Of a stretch of DNA of 64,000 bases, positions 7,585-17,384 are shown in pieces. The translations under genes were made by a program, and so were the position numbers. Origin of the DNA: WLXB01 sp040221475 (GTDB taxonomy: Bacteria > Pseudomonadota > Alphaproteobacteria > Rhodospirillales > Rhodospirillaceae). Each line of letters opens with the position of its first letter. The first letter of the stretch is position 1. Below the pieces are notes generated by a model, which saw only the letters and a program-made list of their open reading frames with translations, did no database searches and had not been told where the DNA came from. The DNA is taken from assembly GCA_040221475.1 (NCBI GenBank), contig JAVKEJ010000058.1, positions 310,001 to 374,000 on the forward strand. Reading direction: 5' to 3'.

Positions 7585-9387
7585 ATGAGTGACCAACGGG
7601 GCGCTTCCCGCCTGGCAATGTTAGACCGCCCAAAAGGCCAGAACCCGCGCTATCTTTACCGCATGTTCGGCTTCATGAAGCCGTATAGCGTCGCGCTTTC
7701 TTTGGCGGCAGTGGCCCTGGTTCTGACCGCTGGCGCAACGCTCTCCATTGGCCTTGGGGTCAAGTTTCTGATTGATAACGGCCTCAGCGCCGGTGACATG
7801 GGGTTTCTTAACCAGGGGCTTTATGTCCTGATGGGTATTGTTCTGGTTATTTCTGTCGGCACCTATTTCCGGTTTTATTTTGTCTCCTGGGTGGGCGAGC
7901 GTGTGGTCGCCGATATGCGGCAGGCGGTTTATGCGCAAGTGCTCAAACTGAGTCCCGGCTTTTTTGAAGTTACCAAAACCGGTGAAATCCTCTCACGCCT
8001 CACGGCGGATACATCGTTGCTACAAACCGTTATTGGCTCGTCTTTGTCTATTGCCTTGCGCAATGCGTTGACCCTGATCGGCGGCATTGCGTTGCTGATT
8101 TACACCAACGCCAAACTGGCCGGGCTTGTGGCGCTGGTCATTCCCGCCGTCGTGGTGCCGATCATCTGGTATGGCCGCAAAGTGCGGAAGCTGTCACGCG
8201 ACAGCCAAGACCGGGTTGCTGATGTCGGTTCCTACGCGGAGGAAAGCCTCAACGCCATTCGCACCGTCCAGGCTTACAGTCATGAAGCGGTTGATGAATT
8301 GCGTTTCAGGACGGAAGTTGAAGGCGCCTTTGCCACCGCCATCCGCCGTATCTCGGCCCGCGCCATGCTCGGCGGCGTCGTTATTCTGCTGGTGTTCGGC
8401 GCGATCAGTTTCATTCTCTGGGCGGGCGGGCGTGATGTCATCACCGGTGAGATTACCGCCGGTGAGCTGACCTCCTTTGTGTTTTATGCCGTGTTGGTCG
8501 CGGGCGCGACCGGGGCCTTAACGGAAGTCATTGGGGATTTACAACGCGCCGCCGGTGCCACCGAGCGCCTGATTGAATTGCTTGAAACGGAACCGGATAT
8601 CCGTCCCCCAGCGGTTCCGGTTCCCATGCCGACTCCCGCCCGTGGCGCTGTACGGTTTGAAGATGTGACGTTTCATTATCCCTCGCGTCCCGATGTTGCC
8701 GCTTTGAATGGCCTAAGTCTTGAAGTGACGCCCGGGGAAACCGTTGCGTTGGTCGGGCCGTCCGGGGCCGGCAAAAGCACGGTTTTTCAACTTCTGCTGC
8801 GCTTTTATGACCCACAGCGCGGTGCCATCTTTGTCGATGATGTGGATCTCACTCAGGCCGATCCCGTTGCCGCGCGAAGCCGCATTGGCTTGGTGTCGCA
8901 AGATCAGGTGATCTTCGCGGCGAACGCCTGGGAAAACATCCGCTATGGCCGCCCCGATGCCACAGATGATGAAGTCCGCGCGGCGGCTGAAGCCGCCATC
9001 GCCACGGAATTTCTGGATCGCCTGCCCGAGGGCATGGACACCTTTCTCGGTGAAAAAGGCATGCGGTTGTCCGGCGGTCAGAAACAACGTATTTCTATAG
9101 CGCGGGCCATTCTGCGCGATCCGGCTGTGCTGTTGCTCGACGAAGCCACCAGCGCTCTGGATGCTGAAAACGAAAAACTCGTTCAAACAGCCCTGGAACG
9201 TGTGATGGACGGTCGCACCACCATGGCCATCGCCCACCGCTTGGCCACGGTGGTGAACGCGGATCGAATTGCTGTGATTGACGATGGTCGCTTGATTGCC
9301 ACCGACAGTCATGCGGCGCTGCTGTCCTCCAGTCCCCTGTATGCCCGCTTGGCTAAATTGCAATTTTCAGCCGATTCAGGCGCGTAA
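7585..9387 (+). CDS. ABC exporter, fused permease-ATPase (MsbA/ABCB type)
   Basis: 600 residues: six transmembrane helices in the first 320 residues, then a nucleotide-binding domain. Walker A is GPSGAGKST, the Q-loop lies in LVSQDQVIF, the signature is LSGGQKQRISIARA, Walker B is VLLLDEATSALD and the H-loop is AHRLATV. Proteins of this group function as homodimers or heterodimers and export lipids or drugs; the substrate cannot be told from the sequence. The start ATG follows AAAGGAAATCCAAG. It stands alone between divergent dinB and the sensor kinase. Confidence 0.92.
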   Translation: MSDQRGASRLAMLDRPKGQNPRYLYRMFGFMKPYSVALSLAAVALVLTAGATLSIGLGVKFLIDNGLSAGDMGFLNQGLYVLMGIVLVISVGTYFRFYFVSWVGERVVADMRQAVYAQVLKLSPGFFEVTKTGEILSRLTADTSLLQTVIGSSLSIALRNALTLIGGIALLIYTNAKLAGLVALVIPAVVVPIIWYGRKVRKLSRDSQDRVADVGSYAEESLNAIRTVQAYSHEAVDELRFRTEVEGAFATAIRRISARAMLGGVVILLVFGAISFILWAGGRDVITGEITAGELTSFVFYAVLVAGATGALTEVIGDLQRAAGATERLIELLETEPDIRPPAVPVPMPTPARGAVRFEDVTFHYPSRPDVAALNGLSLEVTPGETVALVGPSGAGKSTVFQLLLRFYDPQRGAIFVDDVDLTQADPVAARSRIGLVSQDQVIFAANAWENIRYGRPDATDDEVRAAAEAAIATEFLDRLPEGMDTFLGEKGMRLSGGQKQRISIARAILRDPAVLLLDEATSALDAENEKLVQTALERVMDGRTTMAIAHRLATVVNADRIAVIDDGRLIATDSHAALLSSSPLYARLAKLQFSADSGA

Positions 9388-9541
9388 AGGCTCTACTGGA
9401 ACCCCAGCTTAAGTCCTATTTTAAAGTCTCGCGCCAACAGCAAATCCCTGGTCATCAATAATTTTCGAGTCTAAACTAATGCCTTGGTGTTTATTTCCCA
9501 GCTGATTTTTCTACTTGTAAGATTGGCGTCGGAAAGATGAG

Positions 9542-12265
9542 GTGGCCTTGCGAAACGGCAAGCAAGAAGCAGCGGCAAACGTTCACACTTTGCGTCAATC
9601 GGCGCCGTTTTCTGAGTCTGAGTTGCTGGCCCGCATCCTTGATTTGGGCAAGCAGAGTTACTTTGTTCTGGATGTAGAGACAAACACCTTAACCTGGCCG
9701 GACTCCACCTATGAGCTGTGGGGGCGCAGCTCTATCTCTGGCGAGCCCATCACTTTGGACTGGGTGTTTTCAACCCTGCATCAGGACGATCATGACCGTA
9801 CAGTTGCGGCGTTCCTTGATCCGGATTGGAATGATTTGGATGAAGAATTCCGTATTCAATGTCCAGATGGGTCTTCCCGTTCCATCCGAACCCAGGCCCG
9901 CCGAGATCGAGGCGACAACGGACGTGTCATCCGGGTTTTTGGCTTGCTTCAGGATGTCACAGAAGAGCGCCGTCTTGCTAACGAACTCTCGACCAATCGC
10001 ACCTTTCTGACTCTTGCCCTCAAGGTTGCCCCGCTTGCGATTTGGGAAATCAACCTTGAGACGGGCGACATCAGTGGCAATGACCAAGTCACTAAAATTC
10101 TCGGGTATGACCCTGGAGAATTAACAATGTCTGTCGACATGTTGGAGACGCTCTGTCATCCCGATGACCGTGCGGCGCGGCGGGCCGCCATGCAAGCGCA
10201 TCTCTCTGGGCAGTGCCCAAGCTATGCACATGAACACCGAATCAAAGGAAAGCATGGCGATTGGATTTGGATACTGGTCACCGGTCAAGTGGTCGCCTGG
10301 CACCCTGATGGCAAGCCACGACGTATGGCGGGCACCACGTTGGACATCACCGCCCGTAAGGCCGCTGAACAAGATGTCGGCGCAGAGAACAAGCTGCTGT
10401 CTTTGGCGTTGCGTATGGGCGAATTGGGCTACTTCCACCGCGATGCCAATAGCGGTGTAGTGATATGGGGGCCGGAAACTTACGATATTTGGGGGGTTGA
10501 TCCTATCGTCGGCGGGCCGACGGCTGAGTGGCTGACCTCCACAATTCACCCTGAAGACCGAGACAACGTAACCATGCGCATTCGGGATAGTTCTTGGAAC
10601 GAATTCGAGCACGATTTTCGCATTATTCGTCCCGATGGAATGACCCGATACATCCGGTCGCGCTCAATCCGTCAGCGAGATGAACACGGTCGCGTTATTT
10701 CAAGTTATGGCATTTATCAAGACGTCACCCGCAACCGGGAGATGGAGAACGCTCTGCTTGAAAGTGAAGCGCGGTTCCGCTCCGTGTTTGAAACCTCGGG
10801 TGCCGGCATTGTCATCGCGGACGATTTTGGCGACGTGCGCTATGTCAACAAAGCGTTTGCCAATTTGCTCGGCTATGAGCCCGAAGCCTTGATCGGTCGG
10901 AGCCTGGTCTCTTTTAGTCCCGAGGGTGAAGACGACCCTGTTCTGGAATATGCCGATAAACTGCGCAACCGAACCCTGCCCAGTTTGAACATCGAGAAGC
11001 GCTATCGCCATGCCCGCGGTCATTCTGTATGGGTCAAGCTCATGATCAATGTTGCAGACAGCCTCAGGCTGGGCGAGCGCATGTTTATCGGTGTTGCGCA
11101 AGATATTACCGCGCGCAAGGAAGCCGAGCAGCGTTTGACTGAAAGCCGCCGGCTTCTGGAAGAGGCGCAGCGCCTCGGCAACATAGGTCACTGGAGCTGG
11201 ACGCCTGACTCCAATACGATTGAATGGTCGAGCCAACTGTATCGCATTCTCGGTCTTGATCCCGATCAGCCTCAGCAAGGATTAAAATCATTCCGGGAGT
11301 ATGTGCACGCAGATGACCGCCCTGAGTGGGATCAAACCATAGAAAAAATTCTCACCGATGGCGTCAGCTTATCTGTTCAATTCCGATTGGTGCGGGTCGA
11401 CGGAACCATCCGTCATGTGCTGGGCCGTGCCGAGCAAGATAACCTGCCTTCGGGTGCGCGGCGCGTCATTGGCACTGTGCAAGACCTCACAGGGCACAAG
11501 CGCAACGAAGAGGTTTTGCAACGGGCCATTGATACGGCAGAGGCAGCGAACCGCGCGAAATCAAAATTCCTGGCCAGCATGAGCCATGAATTGCGCACGC
11601 CGCTGAATGCTATTCTGGGCTTTGCCCAATTGCTGTCCCTTAAGACCCGTGGATCTTTGAACCCCGATCAGCAAGGCTATGTCGACAATATCGTGCATGG
11701 CGGAGAACATCTCCTAGGTCTGATTAACGATGTTCTCGATCTTGCCCGCATCGATTCTGGTCAGTTTGCGGTCAACATCACCACCCTAGATGTTGTCGAG
11801 ACGACACAGCGGGTCATTCAGAACTTCAGGCAACTGGCGGATTCCCGGGTTATAGCCATGTCTGTTGCGCCGGACTCCGTGCCGCTTTTGGACGTCCGCG
11901 CTGATCAGATGCGCCTCATCCAGGTTATCGTCAACCTCACGTCCAATGCCATTAAGTACAATCGTTCCGGTGGGCAGGTCATCTTCACAATCAGTAAAAC
12001 CGATGACGGGTATGGCCGCATCAGCATTCAAGATACGGGGCAGGGAATTCCCAAAGAGCGTGCCCATGAGGTGTTTCAGAGTTTTAATCGTTTGGGGGCC
12101 GAGGCCAGCGGCCAAGAGGGCACAGGCATCGGGCTCGCACTTTCAAAAAGCCTGGTCGAGCGCATGAACGGCCGGATTGGGTTTGAAACCGAAGCCTCAG
12201 TTGGCAGCCTGTTTTGGGTCGATTTGCCCCTGCCGGATAAAGACGTGATCAGTCCGAAGGCTTAG
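9542..12265 (+). CDS. Soluble multi-PAS sensor histidine kinase
   Basis: 907 residues with GTG start preceded by GGAAAG. No membrane segment is visible, so sensing is probably cytoplasmic. About five PAS/PAC modules follow one another (roughly residues 20-140, 150-275, 285-400, 405-530, 535-660), several of the PAS_3 type with HPDD/HPED motifs. Next come a HisKA dimerisation domain with phospho-acceptor His682 in SHELRTPLNAILGF and an HATPase_c domain with N, G1 (DTGQGIPKE) and G2 (GTGIGLALSKSL) boxes. No receiver domain is fused and no response regulator is adjacent, so it is an orphan kinase here. Confidence 0.93.
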   Translation: MALRNGKQEAAANVHTLRQSAPFSESELLARILDLGKQSYFVLDVETNTLTWPDSTYELWGRSSISGEPITLDWVFSTLHQDDHDRTVAAFLDPDWNDLDEEFRIQCPDGSSRSIRTQARRDRGDNGRVIRVFGLLQDVTEERRLANELSTNRTFLTLALKVAPLAIWEINLETGDISGNDQVTKILGYDPGELTMSVDMLETLCHPDDRAARRAAMQAHLSGQCPSYAHEHRIKGKHGDWIWILVTGQVVAWHPDGKPRRMAGTTLDITARKAAEQDVGAENKLLSLALRMGELGYFHRDANSGVVIWGPETYDIWGVDPIVGGPTAEWLTSTIHPEDRDNVTMRIRDSSWNEFEHDFRIIRPDGMTRYIRSRSIRQRDEHGRVISSYGIYQDVTRNREMENALLESEARFRSVFETSGAGIVIADDFGDVRYVNKAFANLLGYEPEALIGRSLVSFSPEGEDDPVLEYADKLRNRTLPSLNIEKRYRHARGHSVWVKLMINVADSLRLGERMFIGVAQDITARKEAEQRLTESRRLLEEAQRLGNIGHWSWTPDSNTIEWSSQLYRILGLDPDQPQQGLKSFREYVHADDRPEWDQTIEKILTDGVSLSVQFRLVRVDGTIRHVLGRAEQDNLPSGARRVIGTVQDLTGHKRNEEVLQRAIDTAEAANRAKSKFLASMSHELRTPLNAILGFAQLLSLKTRGSLNPDQQGYVDNIVHGGEHLLGLINDVLDLARIDSGQFAVNITTLDVVETTQRVIQNFRQLADSRVIAMSVAPDSVPLLDVRADQMRLIQVIVNLTSNAIKYNRSGGQVIFTISKTDDGYGRISIQDTGQGIPKERAHEVFQSFNRLGAEASGQEGTGIGLALSKSLVERMNGRIGFETEASVGSLFWVDLPLPDKDVISPKA

Positions 12266-12269
12266 GCGG

Positions 12270-12692
12270 TTAGTCCTCTTGGCCGGGGCCACGCCGCAAC
12301 TTTTTTAGTGTTCCCCGCTGTTTTTTTGTCGCCTGATGCCGTTTGACGGAAGCCCGTGAGGGTTTGCTCTTGCGGCGCGGCGGGTCTACATGAGTCGCGG
12401 ATGATATCAGCGCGACGAGCCGTTCAATTGCGTCTTCACGATTGCGCGTCTGATGGCGATAGCGTTTTGCCTCAATCACAATCACGCCGTGCTGGTTGGC
12501 TCGCGTTCCCGCCAGGGCAAGGAGTCGGTGGCGAACGCTTGGCGGCAGGCATTTAGAGTGCAGGGCATCAAACCGCAGTTGCACCGCGCTTGAAACCTTA
12601 TTGACGTTTTGGCCGCCCGGCCCGGACGCCCGAATAAACGAAATTTCGAGTTCGCTTGGGTCAAGGTGTATTTGGTCGGTGACATAAATCAT
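12270..12692 (-). CDS. arfB: Alternative ribosome-rescue factor ArfB (peptidyl-tRNA hydrolase)
   Basis: 140 residues from MIYVTDQIHLDPSELE. The RF-1 catalytic motif GPGGQNVNK places GGQ at residues 26-28, and a long Lys/Arg-rich C-terminal tail (RRKSKPSRASVKRHQATKKQR) is the part that enters the empty mRNA channel. It hydrolyses peptidyl-tRNA on stalled ribosomes and is too short for a normal release factor because codon-recognition domains are missing. A longer reading to 12836 overlaps the divergent sufE leader and has no family match. Confidence 0.93.
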   Translation of the reverse strand: MIYVTDQIHLDPSELEISFIRASGPGGQNVNKVSSAVQLRFDALHSKCLPPSVRHRLLALAGTRANQHGVIVIEAKRYRHQTRNREDAIERLVALISSATHVDPPRRKSKPSRASVKRHQATKKQRGTLKKLRRGPGQED

Positions 12693-12793
12693 GACGTCTT
12701 CGGTATAAGGTATTAAGCCCTGTCCTGCACTGTGATATCCAGACTTTGATATCCAAACAACCGCTATTCCCTCAGCTCTCAGGAGGTCCTCAC

Positions 12794-13234
12794 GTGTCCA
12801 CCGCTGATATACCGATGATTGATCCCGGCGTGACATTTGAGGATCTGGCTGAAAACTTTGAGTTGTTTGATGATTGGGAAGATCGTTACCGTTACATCAT
12901 TGATCTGGGTAAAAAATTACCGGCCTTGCCGGAAGCGCTCCATAACGATGCCTATAAGGTGCGGGGCTGCATGAGCCAGGTGTGGATCGTTCCAGGACAT
13001 GTGCCGGACGATGCCACCAAATTTGCCTTCGCGGCCGACAGTGATGCCCATATCATCAAGGGCCTCATTTATATTCTGGCGACTCTCTACACCGGCGCAA
13101 AAATGTCCGATCTTGCAGAGATTGATGCAGAATCGGCTTTTGAGAAAATAGGCTTGGATCAGCATCTTAGTCCCAGCCGCCGCAACGGCCTGGTGTCTAT
13201 GGTCAGTCGCATTCGGGCCTCGGCGTCAGCATAA
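12794..13234 (+). CDS. sufE: SufE family sulfur acceptor
   Basis: 146 residues starting with GTG at 12794, chosen because a perfect AGGAGG (12781-12786) lies seven bases before it; an upstream ATG at 12746 would put that site inside the gene. The conserved VRGCMSQVW contains the acceptor Cys59 that takes persulfide from the cysteine desulfurase SufS. Length and the preceding FELFDDWEDRYRYIIDLGKKLP segment fit SufE. The rest of the suf operon is not in the window. Confidence 0.93.
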   Translation: MSTADIPMIDPGVTFEDLAENFELFDDWEDRYRYIIDLGKKLPALPEALHNDAYKVRGCMSQVWIVPGHVPDDATKFAFAADSDAHIIKGLIYILATLYTGAKMSDLAEIDAESAFEKIGLDQHLSPSRRNGLVSMVSRIRASASA

Positions 13235-13257
13235 GCCCTGATTGCGGTAGTGGATCG

Positions 13258-14007
13258 CTAAGGCGCGCCAACTTTCTGATCCTCGAGTTTTTTCAGAACG
13301 CTCAGAGCGACGGGATTTTCCGGAGCGGCAGCCAGGCATTCAGTCACCAGGGCGCGGGCTTCGTTTGTCTTTTCAAGCTGCAACAGCACCTCGGCGAGGC
13401 TGGCTTTGATGGAGATGTTTTTTGGATCAAGCCCAGCTGCATTTCTCAGGGCGTTCAAGGCTGATGTGAACTCTCTTTTGCCCATATACACGACGCCCGT
13501 TTGGTGAAAAATACTGGCGTCTTGCGGGGCGATGGTTGCGGCGCGGGTCAAAGAGGCCAGCGCGTCATCCCAGCGTTGCCGCTGAGTCGCAATCCGCGCC
13601 AGACCCACAAAAGCCTGGTGCAGCTTTGGCTCAATTTCCACCGCTTTCAGGTAATAGGTCTCGGCTTGGGCCAAGTTGCCGTAGCGCTCATGCAGGTTGC
13701 CAAGGTTGCCATAGGCCGAGGCAGAGCGCGGATTGAGCATGAGGGTGGTTTGAAAGGATGCGATTGCGCTGTGCGGGCGCCCCCATTTTCTTAACACTGC
13801 GCCCAGATTGTTATGCGCATCGGCATAATCAGGACGGAGCGCGATGGCCCGTCGGAAGCAATTGCCCGCGGCCGCTAAGCGTCCTTCATTGAAATATGCT
13901 GTGCCGCGTTCTTTAAGGGACTCTGCTGTTTCGTTGGATACGGGAGGGCGCGGTGCCAACCCAGAAGTCAGCCGTTTTACCAGCGCGTCCGCCGCTGCTC
14001 TTACCAT
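13258..14007 (-). CDS. TPR repeat protein
   Basis: 249 residues made largely of tetratricopeptide repeats (about six): for example AYFNEGRLAAAGNCFRRAIALRPDYADAH, NNLGAVLRKWGRPHSAIASF and GNLGNLHERYGNLAQAETYY. No signal peptide or catalytic domain is visible, so it is likely a protein-binding scaffold. It lies 14 bases downstream of a second TPR gene on the same strand, and the two probably form one transcript. Confidence 0.85.
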   Translation of the reverse strand: MVRAAADALVKRLTSGLAPRPPVSNETAESLKERGTAYFNEGRLAAAGNCFRRAIALRPDYADAHNNLGAVLRKWGRPHSAIASFQTTLMLNPRSASAYGNLGNLHERYGNLAQAETYYLKAVEIEPKLHQAFVGLARIATQRQRWDDALASLTRAATIAPQDASIFHQTGVVYMGKREFTSALNALRNAAGLDPKNISIKASLAEVLLQLEKTNEARALVTECLAAAPENPVALSVLKKLEDQKVGAP

Positions 14008-14021
14008 GATGTGTCGTCAGT

Positions 14022-14429
14022 CTAGCGGTTGAAGCCGAACCAGCGCGCAAAGGCCGAGCGGATTTTCTTCCAACCCAGGCCGCGGTTCAAACTCATGGCG
14101 ATTTTAAAGGCCGCAATGGCTTTGTCTTTTTGTCCCAGAAATTGATAGGCTTCCCCCATATTGTAATGGGCGTCTGCATGGGACGGGTCTAACTGTGTCG
14201 CGCGGCGCAGCGGAATAAGCGCTTCTTCGTTTCGGCCCAGCGCCATCAAAATAACGCCGGCGTCGGCTTGATAGATGGCACTGTTCGGTTCGGCGCGAAT
14301 GGCCGCGTTGATATGAGGCAGCGCTGCGTCATGATCACCGGCCCGATAACAGTCCACAGCTTTGGCATGTTCAGCCTGATGATCGACAGAACTGCCCTTG
14401 CCCAGGGTGTTGGATTGCTTGCGTTTCAC
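14022..14429 (-). CDS. Small TPR repeat protein
   Basis: 135 residues, GTG start with GGAG at a good distance upstream. After a basic N-terminus (MKRKQSNTLGKG), three TPR units follow (AVDCYRAGDHDAALPHINAAIRAEP; AGVILMALGRNEEALIPLRRATQLDP; MGEAYQFLGQKDKAIAAFKIAMSLN). The C-terminus is Trp/Arg-rich. First gene of a two-gene TPR unit; function not identifiable from sequence. Confidence 0.82.
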   Translation of the reverse strand: MKRKQSNTLGKGSSVDHQAEHAKAVDCYRAGDHDAALPHINAAIRAEPNSAIYQADAGVILMALGRNEEALIPLRRATQLDPSHADAHYNMGEAYQFLGQKDKAIAAFKIAMSLNRGLGWKKIRSAFARWFGFNR

Positions 14430-14565
14430 AGATCGCTCCGTTGTTCACTCTCGTGCGGCATAGACGGCCATGCGCCTCTTTCCAGAGAGGTTTTACCCGA
14501 CCGTGCCGGGAAATCAAACCGCTCAGAGCGCGCTGACCTTTTGCGCCGCTTCAATCCGCTTAAAC

Positions 14566-14619
14566 CCAAGCGCTTTAGGTTCGTTTGGATCCAAGCGCTT
14601 TAGGTTCGTTTGGATCCAA
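14566..14619. repeat. 25-base perfect tandem duplication spanning the EAL gene stop codon
   Basis: A 25-base unit beginning CCAAGCGCTTTAGGTTCG is present at 14566-14590 and again, identical, at 14591-14615, followed by the first four bases of a third copy. The stop codon of the EAL gene (14600-14602, minus strand) is in the gene-proximal copy, so the last codons and stop are repeated once downstream. Confidence 0.95.
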
Positions 14620-16255
14620 ACAAGCGCCGGTCAAGCTTGGTTACAAATTGCCAGGGGTCGGGGTCTGGCTTTCCAAACAGGAAGCCTTGGGCATATTCAA
14701 CACCGCAGTCCCGCACAAACTCTAAGGTCTCTTTGGTGTCGATCATTTCGGCAATGGTTTCCACGTCCATGGTTTTACACAAGGTGGTTAGGGCGCGCAG
14801 GAAGGCCCGGCCCTTTGGCGCTGTTTGCGCGTTTTTCACTGCGCTGCCATCAAGTTTCACCACATCAACTTCAAGCACGCTTAGATATTGGAAGCTGGCC
14901 GCGCCAGCACCAAAGTCATCCAGACAGACATGGAAGCCCTTACGCCGCACCGATTGTACGAAGGCGTTGGCTTTCTGAAGATCAACCACGCGGGCCGATT
15001 CTGTAATTTCAAACAGCAGGTGTTCGTTCAACCATGGGTCTTTGTCGATCAGCGCATGGAGTTTTTCCACATACACTTTATCGTCCACGGAAATGCCCGA
15101 GATGTTCACGGCCACCGACACTTTTTCTTTACGGTGGGCTTTGATCCAGTCGACGCACTTTTGCGCCATGGCGATATCAAATTCGCTGATCAGGCCGGTT
15201 TCTTCAGCAAAGGTGATATACTTGTACGGCGATTCTTCAAAATTACCGCCGAAGCGCACCAGGGCTTCATAGTGATGAAATGCGCCGGTGTTGACATCAA
15301 GAATGGGGTGGAAGGCGACTTCAAAATTACTGCCATCGACCACATCACGAAACTTGTTCAGAGAAGACACCGCTTCTTTCACCAGCGAGTCCATGTTTTG
15401 GGCAATGTCTTTGACATTGAAATCCGCGCCCGATTGTTCGCGGAAGTGATTGATCGTGTATACGAGGCCCTTGGTGAGATCTTCCTCGTTAATGTCGTCC
15501 ATGTCGACGTCGATGGTGCCCGCTTGCACTTCAACGCCCTTGCCCGAAGGGTCAAACACACGCGTGGCTTCGGCCAGCTTGGCCTCTAATTCTGCGACGT
15601 CCAATGCAGAGTCGTGCAAAATACCAAATTTGCCTTCGCCAATCTCACCGGCGGACTCTCCACCGATTGAATTGGCCCGCAGGGTGGTGCCGACCGTGTT
15701 CATCAATACACTTTGGTCGTCTTCCGACAGACTTTCGTAAAAGCTGTCAAAGCCGGGCAGATTGACCAAAGTTAATTCCGTGTTGCCGCCAGCTTTATGA
15801 GATTCTTTCAGTTTTTCTGCGGCCAACCCTGAGAAGGAATCCCCCGCCAGCAAACCCGTGCTGCGGTCCCGTTCCCCGGCGTCTTCGTATTCACCGTCTT
15901 GCCCCACATGACTGACCGTGCGCAGCGCCAGGAAAAAGTTGTTGCCCAGGTCCGGCATTAAGTAGCCCGCAAAACTCAGCGGCGGCGTTGGGCCTTTCGT
16001 GCCTAGCAAATGAATAGTGGTGTCATCAATGCGGCCTTTCTTGGCGGCCACAGCCAGCAGCTGCTCGACCAGCAGTTTGTCACGCGGGGCAATATAATCC
16101 CGCAAACTCGTGCCAATCATCTGCTCGACGCTTTTGCCAAACACGGGCTGCGTCGCGCCGGCAGCAAAGACGATGTTTCTGGCTTGGTCGACCTCGATCA
16201 GGATGTCAGCCCAGCAGAAGGCAAAGGCGACGAATTTTTCGCGAGCAGTAGACAT
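14600..16255 (-). CDS. EAL-domain protein with PAS-like N-terminus and degenerate GGDEF-like middle
   Basis: 551 residues, no membrane helix. Residues 15-120 look like a PAS sensor, residues 130-250 a degenerate diguanylate-cyclase-like segment (no GGDEF; GEGKFGIL at the expected place), and residues 300-545 an EAL domain. EAL residues are largely retained: YEALVRF, VNISG, ITES, LDDFGAG, VKLDGS, AEM and QGFLFGKP. Cyclic-di-GMP phosphodiesterase activity is therefore plausible, although AEGVE is altered to AEMID. The 3' end is overlain by a 25-base tandem duplication. Confidence 0.87.
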   Translation of the reverse strand: MSTAREKFVAFAFCWADILIEVDQARNIVFAAGATQPVFGKSVEQMIGTSLRDYIAPRDKLLVEQLLAVAAKKGRIDDTTIHLLGTKGPTPPLSFAGYLMPDLGNNFFLALRTVSHVGQDGEYEDAGERDRSTGLLAGDSFSGLAAEKLKESHKAGGNTELTLVNLPGFDSFYESLSEDDQSVLMNTVGTTLRANSIGGESAGEIGEGKFGILHDSALDVAELEAKLAEATRVFDPSGKGVEVQAGTIDVDMDDINEEDLTKGLVYTINHFREQSGADFNVKDIAQNMDSLVKEAVSSLNKFRDVVDGSNFEVAFHPILDVNTGAFHHYEALVRFGGNFEESPYKYITFAEETGLISEFDIAMAQKCVDWIKAHRKEKVSVAVNISGISVDDKVYVEKLHALIDKDPWLNEHLLFEITESARVVDLQKANAFVQSVRRKGFHVCLDDFGAGAASFQYLSVLEVDVVKLDGSAVKNAQTAPKGRAFLRALTTLCKTMDVETIAEMIDTKETLEFVRDCGVEYAQGFLFGKPDPDPWQFVTKLDRRLFGSKRT

Positions 16256-16341
16256 GTTTGTATGTGGCCCCGGTTTGCTTAATTTTTGCAGCCTTTTGGC
16301 TGTTCTCTCTCTCGATAACGTCTTTATAAATCACGTTATAA

Positions 16342-16351
16342 CGCTATAGCG
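16342..16351. promoter_or_regulatory. Palindrome in the EAL/cupin divergent intergenic region
   Basis: CGCTATAGCG is a perfect 10-base palindrome in the 237-base gap between the divergent EAL and cupin genes. Just before it, ATAACGT and ACGTTAT (about 16314-16340) form an inverted repeat with an 11-base gap. It could be an operator; no regulator gene is adjacent. Confidence 0.35.
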
Positions 16352-16492
16352 CTTAACATCCCATAGTTGTGGGCCGCAATAAAATGTTTGAATCCCATGA
16401 TTTTGTAACATAGCCCCTTAAAACCCCCATAGAGCGGTCGCCGTAAAATATGTCAGGGTGGGGACGCTCTTTAATTTGGCTGGAGATAAGCG

Positions 16493-17350
16493 ATGGCGCG
16501 TCCCCATATTGAATTTGTTCAATCACAGGTGTTGCCGTTTCAGCCCGGGTTGCCGGGCGGGGCGCGCAGCGATGTGGCATGCCGGATTCTGTCGATCGAT
16601 GACACCGCGGGCGACTCCTCCACCCAATTGCGCTATTCGGCTGGCTGGCGTGCTGCAGACCCGCATTATCTGACGGTCGATGAAGAGCTCTTTGTGCTCG
16701 AAGGGGCGCTTGAAATCAACGGGCAGCGCTATGGCAAACACGACTATGCCCATCTGCCGGCCGGCTATCACCGCGCCTCCATGTCCAGCGACGCCGGGGC
16801 CGTGGTGCTGACGTTCTTTTCCGGCGAGGTGCGCAGTATTCCGTCTGATACACGCGGCGCCATGTATGACGCCGCGCTGTTGGTTGAACATCTCAACACC
16901 CGGGCCATGGAGGCCCAGACTGGCCAGCGCAAACACATGAACAGCGGTGACTGGGATCCTTCTGGAACCCTCCATAAACCGTTGTTTCATAATCCCCATA
17001 CGGGCGAGCGCTCGTGGCTGATTGGTCTGATGCCCTATTGGTCGTCGGCGCGCACCGAAACGCATCCGGTGGTCGAGGAAGAGTTCGCCATTCTTGGGGA
17101 TATCTGTTTCCCCATGGGCGTTATGCGCGACGGCGGGTATTTCTGGCGTCCTCCGGGGATCGAGCATGGCCCGTTCGCCACGTGGGGCGGCACGTTGCAT
17201 TTGTGCCGCTGTAAAGGCGGGCCGTTTGCCACCGCGTGGAACGACTCGCCCGGCCCCAATTGGGGGGCCGCCTATGCGCCCATTCTGCCCGCAGAGTATC
17301 AGGCCCATGTTGAGGCCGCCCGTGATTATGACCGCGAACCGAATTATTGA
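16493..17350 (+). CDS. Bicupin protein
   Basis: 285 residues with two cupin half-domains. The first is around residues 55-110 (HYLTVDEELFVLEGALEING, then YAHLPAGYHRASM); the second around 180-245 (HPVVEEEFAILGDICF, then FWRPPGIEHGPF). His/Glu residues in both are placed as in metal-binding cupins. Such proteins are often dioxygenases or sugar-binding enzymes; the reaction cannot be assigned. The ATG follows GGAGATAAGCG. The gene lies upstream of the VOC gene with a repeat-rich gap. Confidence 0.8.
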   Translation: MARPHIEFVQSQVLPFQPGLPGGARSDVACRILSIDDTAGDSSTQLRYSAGWRAADPHYLTVDEELFVLEGALEINGQRYGKHDYAHLPAGYHRASMSSDAGAVVLTFFSGEVRSIPSDTRGAMYDAALLVEHLNTRAMEAQTGQRKHMNSGDWDPSGTLHKPLFHNPHTGERSWLIGLMPYWSSARTETHPVVEEEFAILGDICFPMGVMRDGGYFWRPPGIEHGPFATWGGTLHLCRCKGGPFATAWNDSPGPNWGAAYAPILPAEYQAHVEAARDYDREPNY

Positions 17351-17384
17351 GCTGTTCGGACAAAGCTTGCGCTCTTCTAAGTGT

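Noticed and set aside
14470..15006. Plus-strand frame with repeated residues near the EAL 3' end
   Set aside because: Its repeated residues come from the 25-base tandem duplication read in another frame, and the rest is antisense to the EAL domain.
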